Part shown: piece after piece, positions 8,492-17,147 of the stretch
Position numbering within the stretch: the first letter of the stretch is position 1
Layout: each line of letters begins with the position of its first letter
Origin: an uncultured Bacteroides sp.
GTDB lineage: Bacteria; Bacteroidota; Bacteroidia; Bacteroidales; Bacteroidaceae
Reading direction: 5' to 3'
DNA length: 51,722 nt
Assembly: GCA_934716785.1 (NCBI GenBank)
Contig: CAKUYM010000003.1
Span: 1-51,722 of the forward strand
Translations under genes and position numbers: made by a program
Notes under the pieces: model-generated
Database searches by the model: none
What the model was told of the DNA's origin: nothing
The model's input: only the letters and a program-made list of their open reading frames with translations

Positions 8492-10432
8492 CTATGAGCC
8501 TGAGGATGCATCCGCCCTGCTATTATCTTTTTTCTGTTTATATTTGTCCCTTACTTGTTCCAATACTTTGTTTACCGTGGTGATCACCGAGTAATAGTGC
8601 TGCTGTACTATTTCCTCCATGATCTCAATCTCCAGCTCCTTCTTCTCTTCCGACCCCAAGTTTACAGGCATTGAGAATGAAGGAATCTCCCGGGCCACGA
8701 AATGGCACATGTTGAATTGGGCACTGAAGAAGGGAGGTTTGCCACCGGCAATCTTTCCGATAAAATGACCGACACTCTGCCCGGCGACATCACGTGCTCT
8801 CACCACCTTTTCCTTCTGCAAGGATTCCGTCCTGCTGCCGCTTCCGGAATCCTGATGGGAAAAAGACTCCTGGGCTTCCTTGGTCTCGCCAAGAAGGTTC
8901 TCTATTTCTTTGGCTGTGGAATCATTTCCTGTCATGCCATACGCCTGTGTCCCGCATGAAGCCTTCAGGATCCTTGCGGATTTCTCTCCATAGTCACGGA
9001 TCGCCTGATTGAAATCCTGAACGGCAAGGATTGTTGCCACATTATGCTTACGGGCGGTTCCTATGAAAGTATCTATGCCCTGCAGCATGATGGTAGGGAA
9101 CTCGTCAACCATAAAGATGCTCTTCTGCTTGCCGGGATTGTTCATCTGTGACATTATCACACTGGCTATACAGGAAATAGGCGGTGATACAGCCTCTTTG
9201 ATGGAAGGGGCGTTTCCGATGCACAAAATGGTCGGATGTTCCTTGTTGGTGATATCCAACGAGAACTCCTCTTCCGGAAGGGGAGAAAGTACCCAGAATA
9301 TATACTTGTTGTTCAACAACACAAGCGGAGTCTGTGCCGAGGAGACCGCTCCTGCGGTCTGCTGCTGCGCCCCCAGCTTCCATGCCGTCAGCATGGATGA
9401 CATGTTGAGTGCGATTTCCGGATCCTCGGAAAGCCACCGGAATACCAGATCGCTGTCCGACAAGGCAAAAGCTATCACATGAGGCAGGGTCCCTATTCCC
9501 GTTTTCCTTTCCTTATAGCATTTATAAGCTATGGAATACACATAGTTTATCGCATTATTGGCCCAGAAATCCGTCTTTTCTTTCCATGACGCTTCGAGGT
9601 TCTTCATCAGCGTCGTCGCAATATTCCTTATAAACAGGGATTCACTTCCCTTCGGCACATATTTTTCCGAAAGTACATTCACACGTACCGTCCGGGACAT
9701 GTCGACGAAGTTGATAAATGCAAAATTAGGTGTCGGAATATTCTGGGACTTGAAGTATTCAATGCTTCCATAGGCGATCTGTGACAAGATGGGTGACCCC
9801 TCCTTTGTGGGATCGCCTTCCCAGTCATAGACAAAGCCGGCGTAATTCCTTTCCGCACACTGGTATATGATCCCTTTGATCCAGCTCTCCGATTTCCCGG
9901 AGCCCGGTCCGCCATCTATATAGATGTTCTGTTGCGGTTTATGGACAACCAGTGTACCGTCTTCTGTCTCAAATGTAAAATAGAACAAGGTCTTCTCCGA
10001 TGATATACCGAATATCGTTTTCTCCGATGCCACACGGCGCTTCGCATAAAAGCCGGCCGTTTGGGCTGCAATCAGGGTGAACAGGATAAATACTACCGGA
10101 AAGACAATTAGATTGTACCAGGCGAACGTTCTGCTGAAGCCGGTCACCAGCACCGTGGCCAATAATAAGGTAATGGCAGTGTATGCCCCTTTAAGGGATT
10201 CATCCTTGTTGACGTTGGTACCGGGAAAAAGGAAAGCAAGTCCGGCTATCACTATCACATAGATAAATCTTACCATCAACGCCTTACGCAATACCTTCTC
10301 CAAACGGAGCAGTACGGCGGTGTCCGGTGAATACAGTTCATTCACCAATAACCATTGGAAAATGACTATCCCCCCCATTATTACGGCCAATAATAGTAAA
10401 ATCTGTGACAATTGCTTCTTTGCCTGGTCCAT
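8492..10432 (-). CDS. mobC: type IV coupling protein (VirD4/TraG/MobC family)
   Basis: A 646-residue ATPase that should link the relaxosome to the mating channel. Four predicted membrane helices (about 10-32, 52-70, 84-100, 106-124) precede the cytoplasmic motor. The Walker A motif GGPGSGKS is at 174-181 and Walker B is in IFMVDEFPTIML. The conserved coupling-protein segment with ALSDSDLVFRWLSEDPE lies between them. The C terminus is acidic/basic and disordered. It sits 9 bp after ssb and at the far downstream end of the transfer genes, next to the fimbrial cluster. It would be expected to recognise the relaxase at 38680 and any co-exported proteins. The symbol follows Bacteroides usage and is tentative. 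Confidence 0.9.
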   Translation of the reverse strand: MDQAKKQLSQILLLLAVIMGGIVIFQWLLVNELYSPDTAVLLRLEKVLRKALMVRFIYVIVIAGLAFLFPGTNVNKDESLKGAYTAITLLLATVLVTGFSRTFAWYNLIVFPVVFILFTLIAAQTAGFYAKRRVASEKTIFGISSEKTLFYFTFETEDGTLVVHKPQQNIYIDGGPGSGKSESWIKGIIYQCAERNYAGFVYDWEGDPTKEGSPILSQIAYGSIEYFKSQNIPTPNFAFINFVDMSRTVRVNVLSEKYVPKGSESLFIRNIATTLMKNLEASWKEKTDFWANNAINYVYSIAYKCYKERKTGIGTLPHVIAFALSDSDLVFRWLSEDPEIALNMSSMLTAWKLGAQQQTAGAVSSAQTPLVLLNNKYIFWVLSPLPEEEFSLDITNKEHPTILCIGNAPSIKEAVSPPISCIASVIMSQMNNPGKQKSIFMVDEFPTIMLQGIDTFIGTARKHNVATILAVQDFNQAIRDYGEKSARILKASCGTQAYGMTGNDSTAKEIENLLGETKEAQESFSHQDSGSGSRTESLQKEKVVRARDVAGQSVGHFIGKIAGGKPPFFSAQFNMCHFVAREIPSFSMPVNLGSEEKKELEIEIMEEIVQQHYYSVITTVNKVLEQVRDKYKQKKDNSRADASSGS

Positions 10433-10441
10433 AGCTCCACG

Positions 10442-10741
10442 TTATTTCTGTTCCGGGTGATTACTCGGTAATAGTTCTATATTGATTATTCTACAGTTGG
10501 CACTGGGTACGGCACCCTTTTGCGGATCGTTGTATACTCCTACGGTCAATTCACCGAATACCTGTACCGGGGTGCCCTTCTTCAGATATTGCAGAATACC
10601 CGTCATATAATTCTGGAAACAAGCAACCCAAAGGGTCTTTTCCTCATTGTTCTCCCAGTTCTTTTGCGGAAGGCTGAAACTGAAGCCTTTGTCTGTCTCT
10701 TTTGCGTCAGCTCCAAGCCGACCTGTCAGGATTACTTTCAT
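10442..10741 (-). CDS. ssb: single-stranded DNA-binding protein (SSB-like)
   Basis: A 99-residue OB-fold protein beginning KVILTGRLGADAKET, a typical SSB first strand and loop, with LQYLKKGTPVQVFGELTVGVY in the position of the conserved SSB 'v.KG..v.v.G' strand. It lacks the long acidic tail of chromosomal SSB and is shorter than usual, as plasmid SSBs often are. It sits 4 bp after the ArdC-like gene and 9 bp before the coupling protein. A role in coating the incoming or outgoing transfer strand is inferred. Confidence 0.8.
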   Translation of the reverse strand: MKVILTGRLGADAKETDKGFSFSLPQKNWENNEEKTLWVACFQNYMTGILQYLKKGTPVQVFGELTVGVYNDPQKGAVPSANCRIINIELLPSNHPEQK

Positions 10742-10745
10742 TATT

Positions 10746-12326
10746 TTAAAAATTTAGTGATAATTGTACTGTATCATTCTTTCTATCCGTTTCTGCCTGT
10801 ATGAGCAGGGGTTCAACCTTTATGTGGAATATGCTTTCTACCGCCGGGCGAACGGCGGAAGCGGTATTCCGCAACAGGTCAAGATCTTTTGCGGACGGGG
10901 AATATCCGGTCTGTTTCAGTTCAACCATGGACTGGAACTGTCCGGCAAGCGCCGCATGCAGGGCGGCCGAGAAAGCGGAAACCGTATTGCGATTTGGAAA
11001 GGCAGCATCCCTCCCATCCTCTTCCCGCAAGGGAATACCCCGTTTCTCAAGTGCGCGGCTGGCTGCCTGCGTGCTCTCAAGTTCCGGCATTCCCTTTGCT
11101 GCGGCAATCAACTTCTCGACGGTTGTAGGCTTCCTGATTTCCCCCCTCTCCAGTTTTTCATGGTACTCTTTCCGCAGACTTTCACGGGAAGCCTCATAAT
11201 GGCGGTCTTTTTCCGCTTGGTGCTCAACCATCTTATCCTGCTGCCGGGCTGTTTTTTGTATGCCCTTGTGCAAGGCGGATTCCCCGAAACCGGAAAACGG
11301 ATATCCTTTGGAAGAGAGATACTCTTCCTCGGTCATCACCGGCACGGAGTTTTCCACAGTACTGGAAAGTGCCAGTTCACGGCCCGTCTCATTTAGAATC
11401 ATCGTACTTGCCTTGCCTACATCCGCCAGGACTGAATAGATGAACTTTGGCTCCTCGGATATTGCCTCCAACCAGTTTTTCAGGTATTGGGCATTTCCCT
11501 TCTGAATGCCGGATACTATGCCCAATGACTGGCACACGACAGCGGATGTCAATTCCGCGACCAGCTCTTCCTTTGCATACTTGGGGCTTCCAAATTTATT
11601 TTTCAGTTCCCTGTTCAGGCGCGACTCGATTCCGGTTGAATGCGCCATCTCATGCAGCATCGTACTATAAAATCCTTCACCTGTATGGAACATTCCCTTC
11701 AGTGGAATATATATCTTGTCCTCGGACGGCCGATAAAAAGCCCTGTCTATCGGCTCTGATGAGATGGGACATAGCCATGTATTATGCAGTAGCATCATAT
11801 CCAGCTCCGGACAGGACAGCATATCCTTGTCATCCTTCACCGTCTGGACATTGAATCTTTTCTGCATTTCTTCCCATTTTTCCGGATGTACCATGGCAAA
11901 ATTGGTCTGATCAGCGTTGAACACCATATAGGATTTCGTATAGGGAATCACAGTATATGCCTGCTGCTGCTCCTTGTCCAATGCCTTATAGTCGTCAAAG
12001 GTTATCTTATGTCCATTTTTGTCTTTCACGGAAAAATTCCAGTACATCACAGGAAAGGCCTTCTCGCCTTTCAATATGCAGGCTCCTTTTTCCTTGGCCT
12101 GTGCGTAAGTCATGAACACCGGGGTTCTGTACTTCATCTCGTCACAGCGAAGGTAGAGCATGAAGGAATTCATGCCATTATAAATCCGGCCGTCGATATT
12201 CTGGGGCAAGCCATATCCGACCGTACTGAACCAAGGTTTCTGCCAGTCGTCTGAGACCTCCTTTATTTTCTTTATCATAAGTTCCGCAAACTTCTGCAGA
12301 GTCTTATCATTGGCAAAATCACTCAT
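10746..12326 (-). CDS. ArdC-like antirestriction protein with C-terminal GYxPS module
   Basis: A 526-residue protein. The N terminus (about 8-130) matches the ArdC single-strand-DNA-binding domain (WQKPWFSTVGYGLPQNIDGR, then YNGMNSFML). A zincin metallopeptidase domain follows, with the HExxH motif in STMLHEMAHSTG near 225-240. Residues 452-503 carry the module shared with four other proteins here (FQSMVELKQTGYSPS ... AVESIF), and the protein ends LSLNF. ArdC of IncW plasmid pSa resembles the protein-transport domain of the RP4 TraC1 primase, so delivery to the recipient, to protect entering DNA from restriction, is plausible. The start overlaps the preceding small gene by 4 bp (ATGA). Confidence 0.85.
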   Translation of the reverse strand: MSDFANDKTLQKFAELMIKKIKEVSDDWQKPWFSTVGYGLPQNIDGRIYNGMNSFMLYLRCDEMKYRTPVFMTYAQAKEKGACILKGEKAFPVMYWNFSVKDKNGHKITFDDYKALDKEQQQAYTVIPYTKSYMVFNADQTNFAMVHPEKWEEMQKRFNVQTVKDDKDMLSCPELDMMLLHNTWLCPISSEPIDRAFYRPSEDKIYIPLKGMFHTGEGFYSTMLHEMAHSTGIESRLNRELKNKFGSPKYAKEELVAELTSAVVCQSLGIVSGIQKGNAQYLKNWLEAISEEPKFIYSVLADVGKASTMILNETGRELALSSTVENSVPVMTEEEYLSSKGYPFSGFGESALHKGIQKTARQQDKMVEHQAEKDRHYEASRESLRKEYHEKLERGEIRKPTTVEKLIAAAKGMPELESTQAASRALEKRGIPLREEDGRDAAFPNRNTVSAFSAALHAALAGQFQSMVELKQTGYSPSAKDLDLLRNTASAVRPAVESIFHIKVEPLLIQAETDRKNDTVQLSLNF

Positions 12327-12511
12327 TGGTAAAGATGTTTGTTCTCATAATCCCGTAGCCACTCCGATGCATTTTCCGCATTGGGCGTCAATCCCTTTTC
12401 CTGCATGTCGGCGATGTACATCTCTGCGTACTCGCTCTGTTCCAGCAGGAATTCAAGGTCATCAATCATTCCTGACTGGTTCTTCATTACTAAATCATCA
12501 TAATCTTCCAT
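12323..12511 (-). CDS. small acidic protein coupled to the ArdC-like gene
   Basis: A 62-residue acidic, helical protein (MEDYDDLVMKNQSGMIDDLE...). It overlaps the ArdC-like start by an ATGA junction, so the two are probably translated together. No family is recognised. Because antirestriction loci often have small acidic partners, it may be a partner or DNA mimic, but nothing in the sequence proves this. Confidence 0.6.
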   Translation of the reverse strand: MEDYDDLVMKNQSGMIDDLEFLLEQSEYAEMYIADMQEKGLTPNAENASEWLRDYENKHLYQ

Positions 12512-12704
12512 CTTATATTGAATTAACGGTTAATAATCTGTTTTGAAAAACGTAACCGGGTGTTTCCCAACATGCCTGCTACGCTGCTGACCGGCAGTTT
12601 CACAACTTTCCAATAGCATATTACTAATGTTAAATTATTATGAACATGACAACACACCATCTTGTAAAACATGTATTGTCTGTTTTAGTGAGAATTATAA
12701 GGGT
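12512..12704. other. intergenic gap inside the transfer gene series
   Basis: About 190 bp without a gene, the longest break in the minus-strand series between the tra genes and the fimbrial cluster. No terminator with a T tract is visible. It could hold a promoter for the ArdC-ssb-coupling protein group, but I find no consensus Bacteroides promoter. Confidence 0.4.
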
Positions 12705-13013
12705 TCATCTAATTTTTACTTTAAAGGAACATACCCACTCATTATCTATATAATTCCATGTCTTCTGTTCGATAAGGCATGGATCCTGGTAAAGTATCCT
12801 CAATAAAGGAATATCAGCATGTTCAGACTGAAAGGATGAGCGTTGAATATCATCGGCCACATTGCCAACTGCCAACATCTCTACAGATTTTTTATCATCC
12901 TCCGAGAGAAAGGGAAAGACACATAGCCGCTCACCTATATTCGGGAAAAACAAACAATTCCAAAATCCTTCAATCGTCAGTCCATACTGGTATAGATACA
13001 GGAGTATTTTCAT
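12705..13013 (-). CDS. hypothetical protein
   Basis: A 102-residue protein (MKILLYLYQYGLTIEGFWNC...) starting 18 bp after the polyvalent-protein gene and in the same direction. Mixed hydrophobic and acidic residues are seen, with no signal peptide or recognised family. Direction and spacing support a real gene in the same unit. No function can be given. Confidence 0.5.
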   Translation of the reverse strand: MKILLYLYQYGLTIEGFWNCLFFPNIGERLCVFPFLSEDDKKSVEMLAVGNVADDIQRSSFQSEHADIPLLRILYQDPCLIEQKTWNYIDNEWVCSFKVKIR

Positions 13014-13030
13014 TTTTTATTTATCTGTTG

Positions 13031-15235
13031 TTAAATGGAAATAATATTCTCTGGCATGGAAGGACGGGCTCTTTCCCGTTCACATTCCCTATCTTGAGAA
13101 ACCGCAGTTTCAAGATGCGGACTGGCTGTTGGGCTTAAACCGAATATCTTCTGTACGGTCACAAGAGAATTGGTTGAAATGTTATTCGAGAAGGAGTTGA
13201 GAAACTCTTCGGTTGGTACATAGCCTCCTTCTTTCAATTGGGAAAGTCTTTTATAATCCTCCCCTTCAACAGCCGCTTTAAAATCATTATCTAAAAAACT
13301 GCTCTTTAGTTCTTTATCGGCATTGACAACTTCGTTGTACTCGTAAACTTCCTTGTTATCATATCCTTTAAAATCCACATTAAAATCATCAAAGTCTTTC
13401 TCGCCGGCAAGTCTGATTTCACTCAGGTTGTTTATATGATAATTGCCTTGCAAATTGGTTGTACCAATCGCTCCCTTCAAGGGTGAGGATTGTAGAATTT
13501 GCACCGAATTAGGTAATTCCGGAAGAATATACCCGAGTGTGTGTTCCTTGTAAACCACAAGTTTAATCTTTGAACTGTTATCAAAATCATTCCGGATCTG
13601 TTTCTGATAAGACTTATAAAGAATCCCGCGTAAATCATCATCATGCAGTTTAAATCCTAATTTGACTCCAGAGTAGCGCAACATGTCAATGAAGGCAAAC
13701 TTGGCCCTTTCCCATAATGAGATCTCCTGCCGGTTATGGAAGCCCTTTTCCGCCAGCCTTGCCAGATACTCCTCCGTTGCAACCAGACGTTTGGCAGGAT
13801 CCCCATGGGTGGCATACATGATCCGTCCTTGGATCTCAGCAGTTGCATTGTTATATATATTGTCAAGGAATGTGTCAAAATGCTCACCGAACATCTTACG
13901 CAAGCCCAAATGTGCGACGGACTCATGCATGACGGTACGAAAGGCATCATCCGGACTTGAGATGTTAGGAAGATAAACGGCGACACTGTTTGTCGTCGGA
14001 ACAAACCATCCTTTTATTTTCTGTCCGGACTCAAGCTTCCTTTTAAGTGTACCGTCAGGAAGTTCATCAATATCTTTTATTATATCAATCGGGACATGGA
14101 GCGAATTTGACAAAGAGTCGATAACAGAAACCAGTTCCGCCTTTGGTGAATACATACTTCCGGAAAAAGAGCCTTCTATGAGTATTCGTTCTTCCTCCCG
14201 TTCAAGCCCGGCAGCACCTTTCTCACCGATAAGACGGTACCTGATGTCATCGTTATCCAAGGAGAAAGAACCGACGTTCTCTATCGCTGATTTTATCTGG
14301 TTCGGATAAAATGCCACATACTGGTCATTTTCCACCCCACCGGCCAACCGGATATCATATCTGGTACCTCTTACGATTATTCCATCAAATCCTTGCGCCA
14401 TCAGGCTTTCCTTGAACTGTTCCAGAACTTCCTCCTCATTGTCGAGCGCCATTCCAGTTCCGCCAATATTGGCATCATACGCATTCATTCCGCCAAACCT
14501 GTACAAGTCCGTTCTCAGCTGTTCATAAGGATCGTTATACAACAGCTCATACAACCGGTCTGAAAGTTTTTGTTCCTTTCCTGACAGTTCCAAGACTCTT
14601 TCCCCGTCTCTGATGGCCTGCATACTGTCAGGAGTCCTTGCGCCGTAATACTCCCTTGCGGCAGCATCGGGGAATCCGTTTCTTGCCGCTATGCCAAACG
14701 CTTCGGAAGCATACCAGTTTATTCCCGTCCATTTCCCCTTAAGCTCCTTTATCTCACACCGGATTGAAAGCAGTGCTTCTTCGATTGGCTTTTTTTCATC
14801 ATCAATATCCCGTCTCTCATAGACCTTGGGATTTTTGAGCGATAAAAATGTATTGTAATTGGTCACATGTTCGCCATCCCCCCACCAAGATTCTTCCGCA
14901 AAATTCCGTGCGAATGCCTCCATAGGGGTAAACCAGAAACCTATCTTTCCCATTTTATTGGAAGCTCCGCCTTTTTCCTTGCTGAATTCAGTGAAGGTGC
15001 TCCGGCTTCCATGAAACATTACGACAGGTTCACCGTTGGGATCAAGAATTTTAGATGCGGCATCCGGATTGTTCAGCCAATCACCGAACCATTCCTTGAA
15101 AGCGGAAGTACGGACTTGCACCCACTGCTCCGGCGACAGGTTGGTTTCCGTCCCGTTAGGCGCTTTCAAGTATGTGCCGTTGGCTTCAGCCTGGCTGATT
15201 ATGTCCAGTTCTTCCCGGGTATAGTTATCTTTCAT
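13031..15235 (-). CDS. polyvalent protein: ADP-ribosyltransferase-like + zincin + GYxPS module
   Basis: A 734-residue multidomain protein. Residues 35-330 resemble the ADP-ribosyltransferase domain of phage and plasmid 'polyvalent' proteins (LSPEQWVQVRTSAFKEWFGD, VVMFHGSRSTF, IGFWFTPMEAFARNFAEES). Residues about 355-580 form a metallopeptidase-type domain with HESVAHLGLR, the HExxxH-GLR form of polyvalent zincins. Residues 652-701 are the shared module (LSQLKEGGYVPT ... TVQKIFGL), and the protein ends NIISI. In the literature on polyvalent proteins such fusions are proposed to enter a new host with the DNA and act on host defences. It is in the middle of the transfer gene series, 11 bp after the helical-repeat gene. 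Confidence 0.8.
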   Translation of the reverse strand: MKDNYTREELDIISQAEANGTYLKAPNGTETNLSPEQWVQVRTSAFKEWFGDWLNNPDAASKILDPNGEPVVMFHGSRSTFTEFSKEKGGASNKMGKIGFWFTPMEAFARNFAEESWWGDGEHVTNYNTFLSLKNPKVYERRDIDDEKKPIEEALLSIRCEIKELKGKWTGINWYASEAFGIAARNGFPDAAAREYYGARTPDSMQAIRDGERVLELSGKEQKLSDRLYELLYNDPYEQLRTDLYRFGGMNAYDANIGGTGMALDNEEEVLEQFKESLMAQGFDGIIVRGTRYDIRLAGGVENDQYVAFYPNQIKSAIENVGSFSLDNDDIRYRLIGEKGAAGLEREEERILIEGSFSGSMYSPKAELVSVIDSLSNSLHVPIDIIKDIDELPDGTLKRKLESGQKIKGWFVPTTNSVAVYLPNISSPDDAFRTVMHESVAHLGLRKMFGEHFDTFLDNIYNNATAEIQGRIMYATHGDPAKRLVATEEYLARLAEKGFHNRQEISLWERAKFAFIDMLRYSGVKLGFKLHDDDLRGILYKSYQKQIRNDFDNSSKIKLVVYKEHTLGYILPELPNSVQILQSSPLKGAIGTTNLQGNYHINNLSEIRLAGEKDFDDFNVDFKGYDNKEVYEYNEVVNADKELKSSFLDNDFKAAVEGEDYKRLSQLKEGGYVPTEEFLNSFSNNISTNSLVTVQKIFGLSPTASPHLETAVSQDRECERERARPSMPENIISI

Positions 15236-15246
15236 CGTTTGTAGTT

Positions 15247-15930
15247 TTAAAATGACAGTTCTTCAAATCGGCCGGTATTCTCCATCCGGTCGCTCATTAC
15301 AGGTTCAATGCCAGCTTGGGGCTCATAAGCTCCGGCAGCCATTCTGACCTTCTCCGAAGGGTTTGCTATGAATCTGATATTTGAGGGATCCTGTTCCACT
15401 GCAAACATGCACACGTTCTCGGCCGGCTCGATTAGCGACAACACGAACGGATCTCTGGCTACCGATATGCGCTGTGCGGCTTCGCAGGGATGATCGATCA
15501 AGGTTATGCACCCGTTATCCTTCAGCACTGCACTGACCTGTACCTTCTCGGAAGGACTTGCCATATCCCCGATATAAGATGCGTTCTTGGAAACCAGATA
15601 TGATTTCGTTTCTTCCGAAATATCCTCACCACGCTCTTTCAGGATATATGAGGTCAGCTTCACATCATCGGAAAAATAACGTATCGAGTCTGGATTATCC
15701 AGTACGATTGCCTTTCTTACCTCTTCGGTCAACTTTTCCGGATACTTTGCCTTCACATAGGGAAGCAGTTCCGGGGCCTTTCCCGCCAGAGCCTGAATCA
15801 CCTTTCCGGAAGGTTCGGTCATATTATAGAAATTGTCCGGAGATTTATGTATCTCCGAGATATACCATCTGTCAGCAAGGCTGGCAAGCGCTCCATTCAG
15901 GAGCCTGTTCATCTTTTGTATTACATTCAT
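15247..15930 (-). CDS. helical-repeat protein (NPSEKV repeats)
   Basis: A 227-residue protein built of degenerate repeats of about 23 residues with the pattern PSEKVxxAAVxxDPxxIxxI (for example ASPSEKVQVSAVLKDN and ANPSEKVRMAAG). The pattern resembles DUF4116-type repeats and predicts a helical solenoid. The same repeats occur in the next protein upstream (15946), so the two are related. The C terminus EELSF fits the tail pattern shared with the relaxase and four other proteins of this element, although the GYxPS module is absent. No signal peptide is present, so it is probably cytoplasmic or exported by the mating channel. Function unknown. Confidence 0.65.
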   Translation of the reverse strand: MNVIQKMNRLLNGALASLADRWYISEIHKSPDNFYNMTEPSGKVIQALAGKAPELLPYVKAKYPEKLTEEVRKAIVLDNPDSIRYFSDDVKLTSYILKERGEDISEETKSYLVSKNASYIGDMASPSEKVQVSAVLKDNGCITLIDHPCEAAQRISVARDPFVLSLIEPAENVCMFAVEQDPSNIRFIANPSEKVRMAAGAYEPQAGIEPVMSDRMENTGRFEELSF

Positions 15931-15945
15931 AGCAAACCCTATTTT

Positions 15946-17127
15946 TTAAATGTTCTGTTCAATAGCCACCGGACGGGCAGCAGGAATACTGTCGGAAAAC
16001 ATATCAATCTTCAACTGGACATTTGAGGAAGCGAAAACCTCCATGCCAAATATCTTTTGTACGGCAACGGAAGCACTTTCGGAAAAAGTTCCGCATATCA
16101 GGCGTATCAATCCGGAAGAGGGCTGGTACCCGCTTTCTTTCAATCCTACAAGTGAGGAGAATTCATTCTGTTCTATCGCATCCTTGAAAGACAGGCAAGG
16201 CTCGATGATATCCTCATACATCGAATCCGTTATGTTTTCACAGTACCTGCAAGTATACGGATCAAGATATACGGCAGCCTCTATTATCTCCTTGGAAGGT
16301 TCTTCGATAAAACGGAGATTGTCCGGTCTTAATCTCACCGCCTCCATTTTCACGGTGTCAGAAGGATTGTCTATAAGTTCGAATACTTCCGGACACTTCC
16401 TGATGGCCGTAATCAATACCTTATCCGTCGGACAACGGATTCCCTGTACGGCATACGCCGAGTCATGTACGGCAGCCAACTGGACCCTTTCAGACAAGTT
16501 GCTGAAATTGTCTATGACAGAAGGATCTTTTTTCATTGCTGTCAGAAGCAACTCGTCTGAAGGCTGGTATCCTGTGCCTGCCATTTCTCTTTGGCGCATG
16601 GTATCGCCCGTTTCAACGGCTGACATAAAATCAAAGTCCATATCTTCCCGGACAAAGGCCTTCTCGCTTTCGGAGAGACTTGGCAGTTTCATGCTACCTG
16701 TATGGGCATTCTTGTACTCCACAAAGGTATTTATGTAGGACTCGAAGCCGGTCAGGAACTCCGGCATACAGCCGCTCTGCCTATATATATCCCTCGCACT
16801 TGACAATATGTCGGAGACACAGCTGTCAGTACCTTGGAAGACAACGACAGGCACATCATTATAGATAGCCTCATTCAGTATCTGCTTGTCCGTATATTCT
16901 TCCAAAGCAGGAACGGCAAGTTCCCTTTTGTTCTCATTGGAATAAACCTCGAAATCTTTTGCCAGCTTGTCAAAATCATAGAGGAACTCCATGATACAAC
17001 CGCTCTTCTTATAAATCTCCTCTGCCGACCTCAATATCCCGGCGGCACAGGGATCTGTTCCTTGAAAAACGACAGCCGGTATGCCATTCGACTGGCATTT
17101 CCTCAATAATAATCTTTGATCTTTCAT
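15946..17127 (-). CDS. tandem FQGTD-repeat + helical-repeat protein with GYxPS module
   Basis: A 393-residue protein of unknown function. Residues about 1-150 are a clear tandem duplication of a 75-residue unit with the core VVFQGTDxCxxxILxSAxxI, then YxxSGCxxEFL. A middle region (about 175-310) holds PSxxVxxxAVxxxP helical repeats like those of the protein at 15247. Residues 314-363 are the shared module (LVGLKESGYQPS ... AVQKIFGM), and the end is AIEQNI. The conserved Cys and FQGTD residues in both copies suggest a functional site, perhaps a ligand or metal site, but no known family is recognised. It sits 20 bp after the DUF3945 gene. Confidence 0.65.
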   Translation of the reverse strand: MKDQRLLLRKCQSNGIPAVVFQGTDPCAAGILRSAEEIYKKSGCIMEFLYDFDKLAKDFEVYSNENKRELAVPALEEYTDKQILNEAIYNDVPVVVFQGTDSCVSDILSSARDIYRQSGCMPEFLTGFESYINTFVEYKNAHTGSMKLPSLSESEKAFVREDMDFDFMSAVETGDTMRQREMAGTGYQPSDELLLTAMKKDPSVIDNFSNLSERVQLAAVHDSAYAVQGIRCPTDKVLITAIRKCPEVFELIDNPSDTVKMEAVRLRPDNLRFIEEPSKEIIEAAVYLDPYTCRYCENITDSMYEDIIEPCLSFKDAIEQNEFSSLVGLKESGYQPSSGLIRLICGTFSESASVAVQKIFGMEVFASSNVQLKIDMFSDSIPAARPVAIEQNI

Positions 17128-17147
17128 ATGCGGTACTTTAAAGGTTG

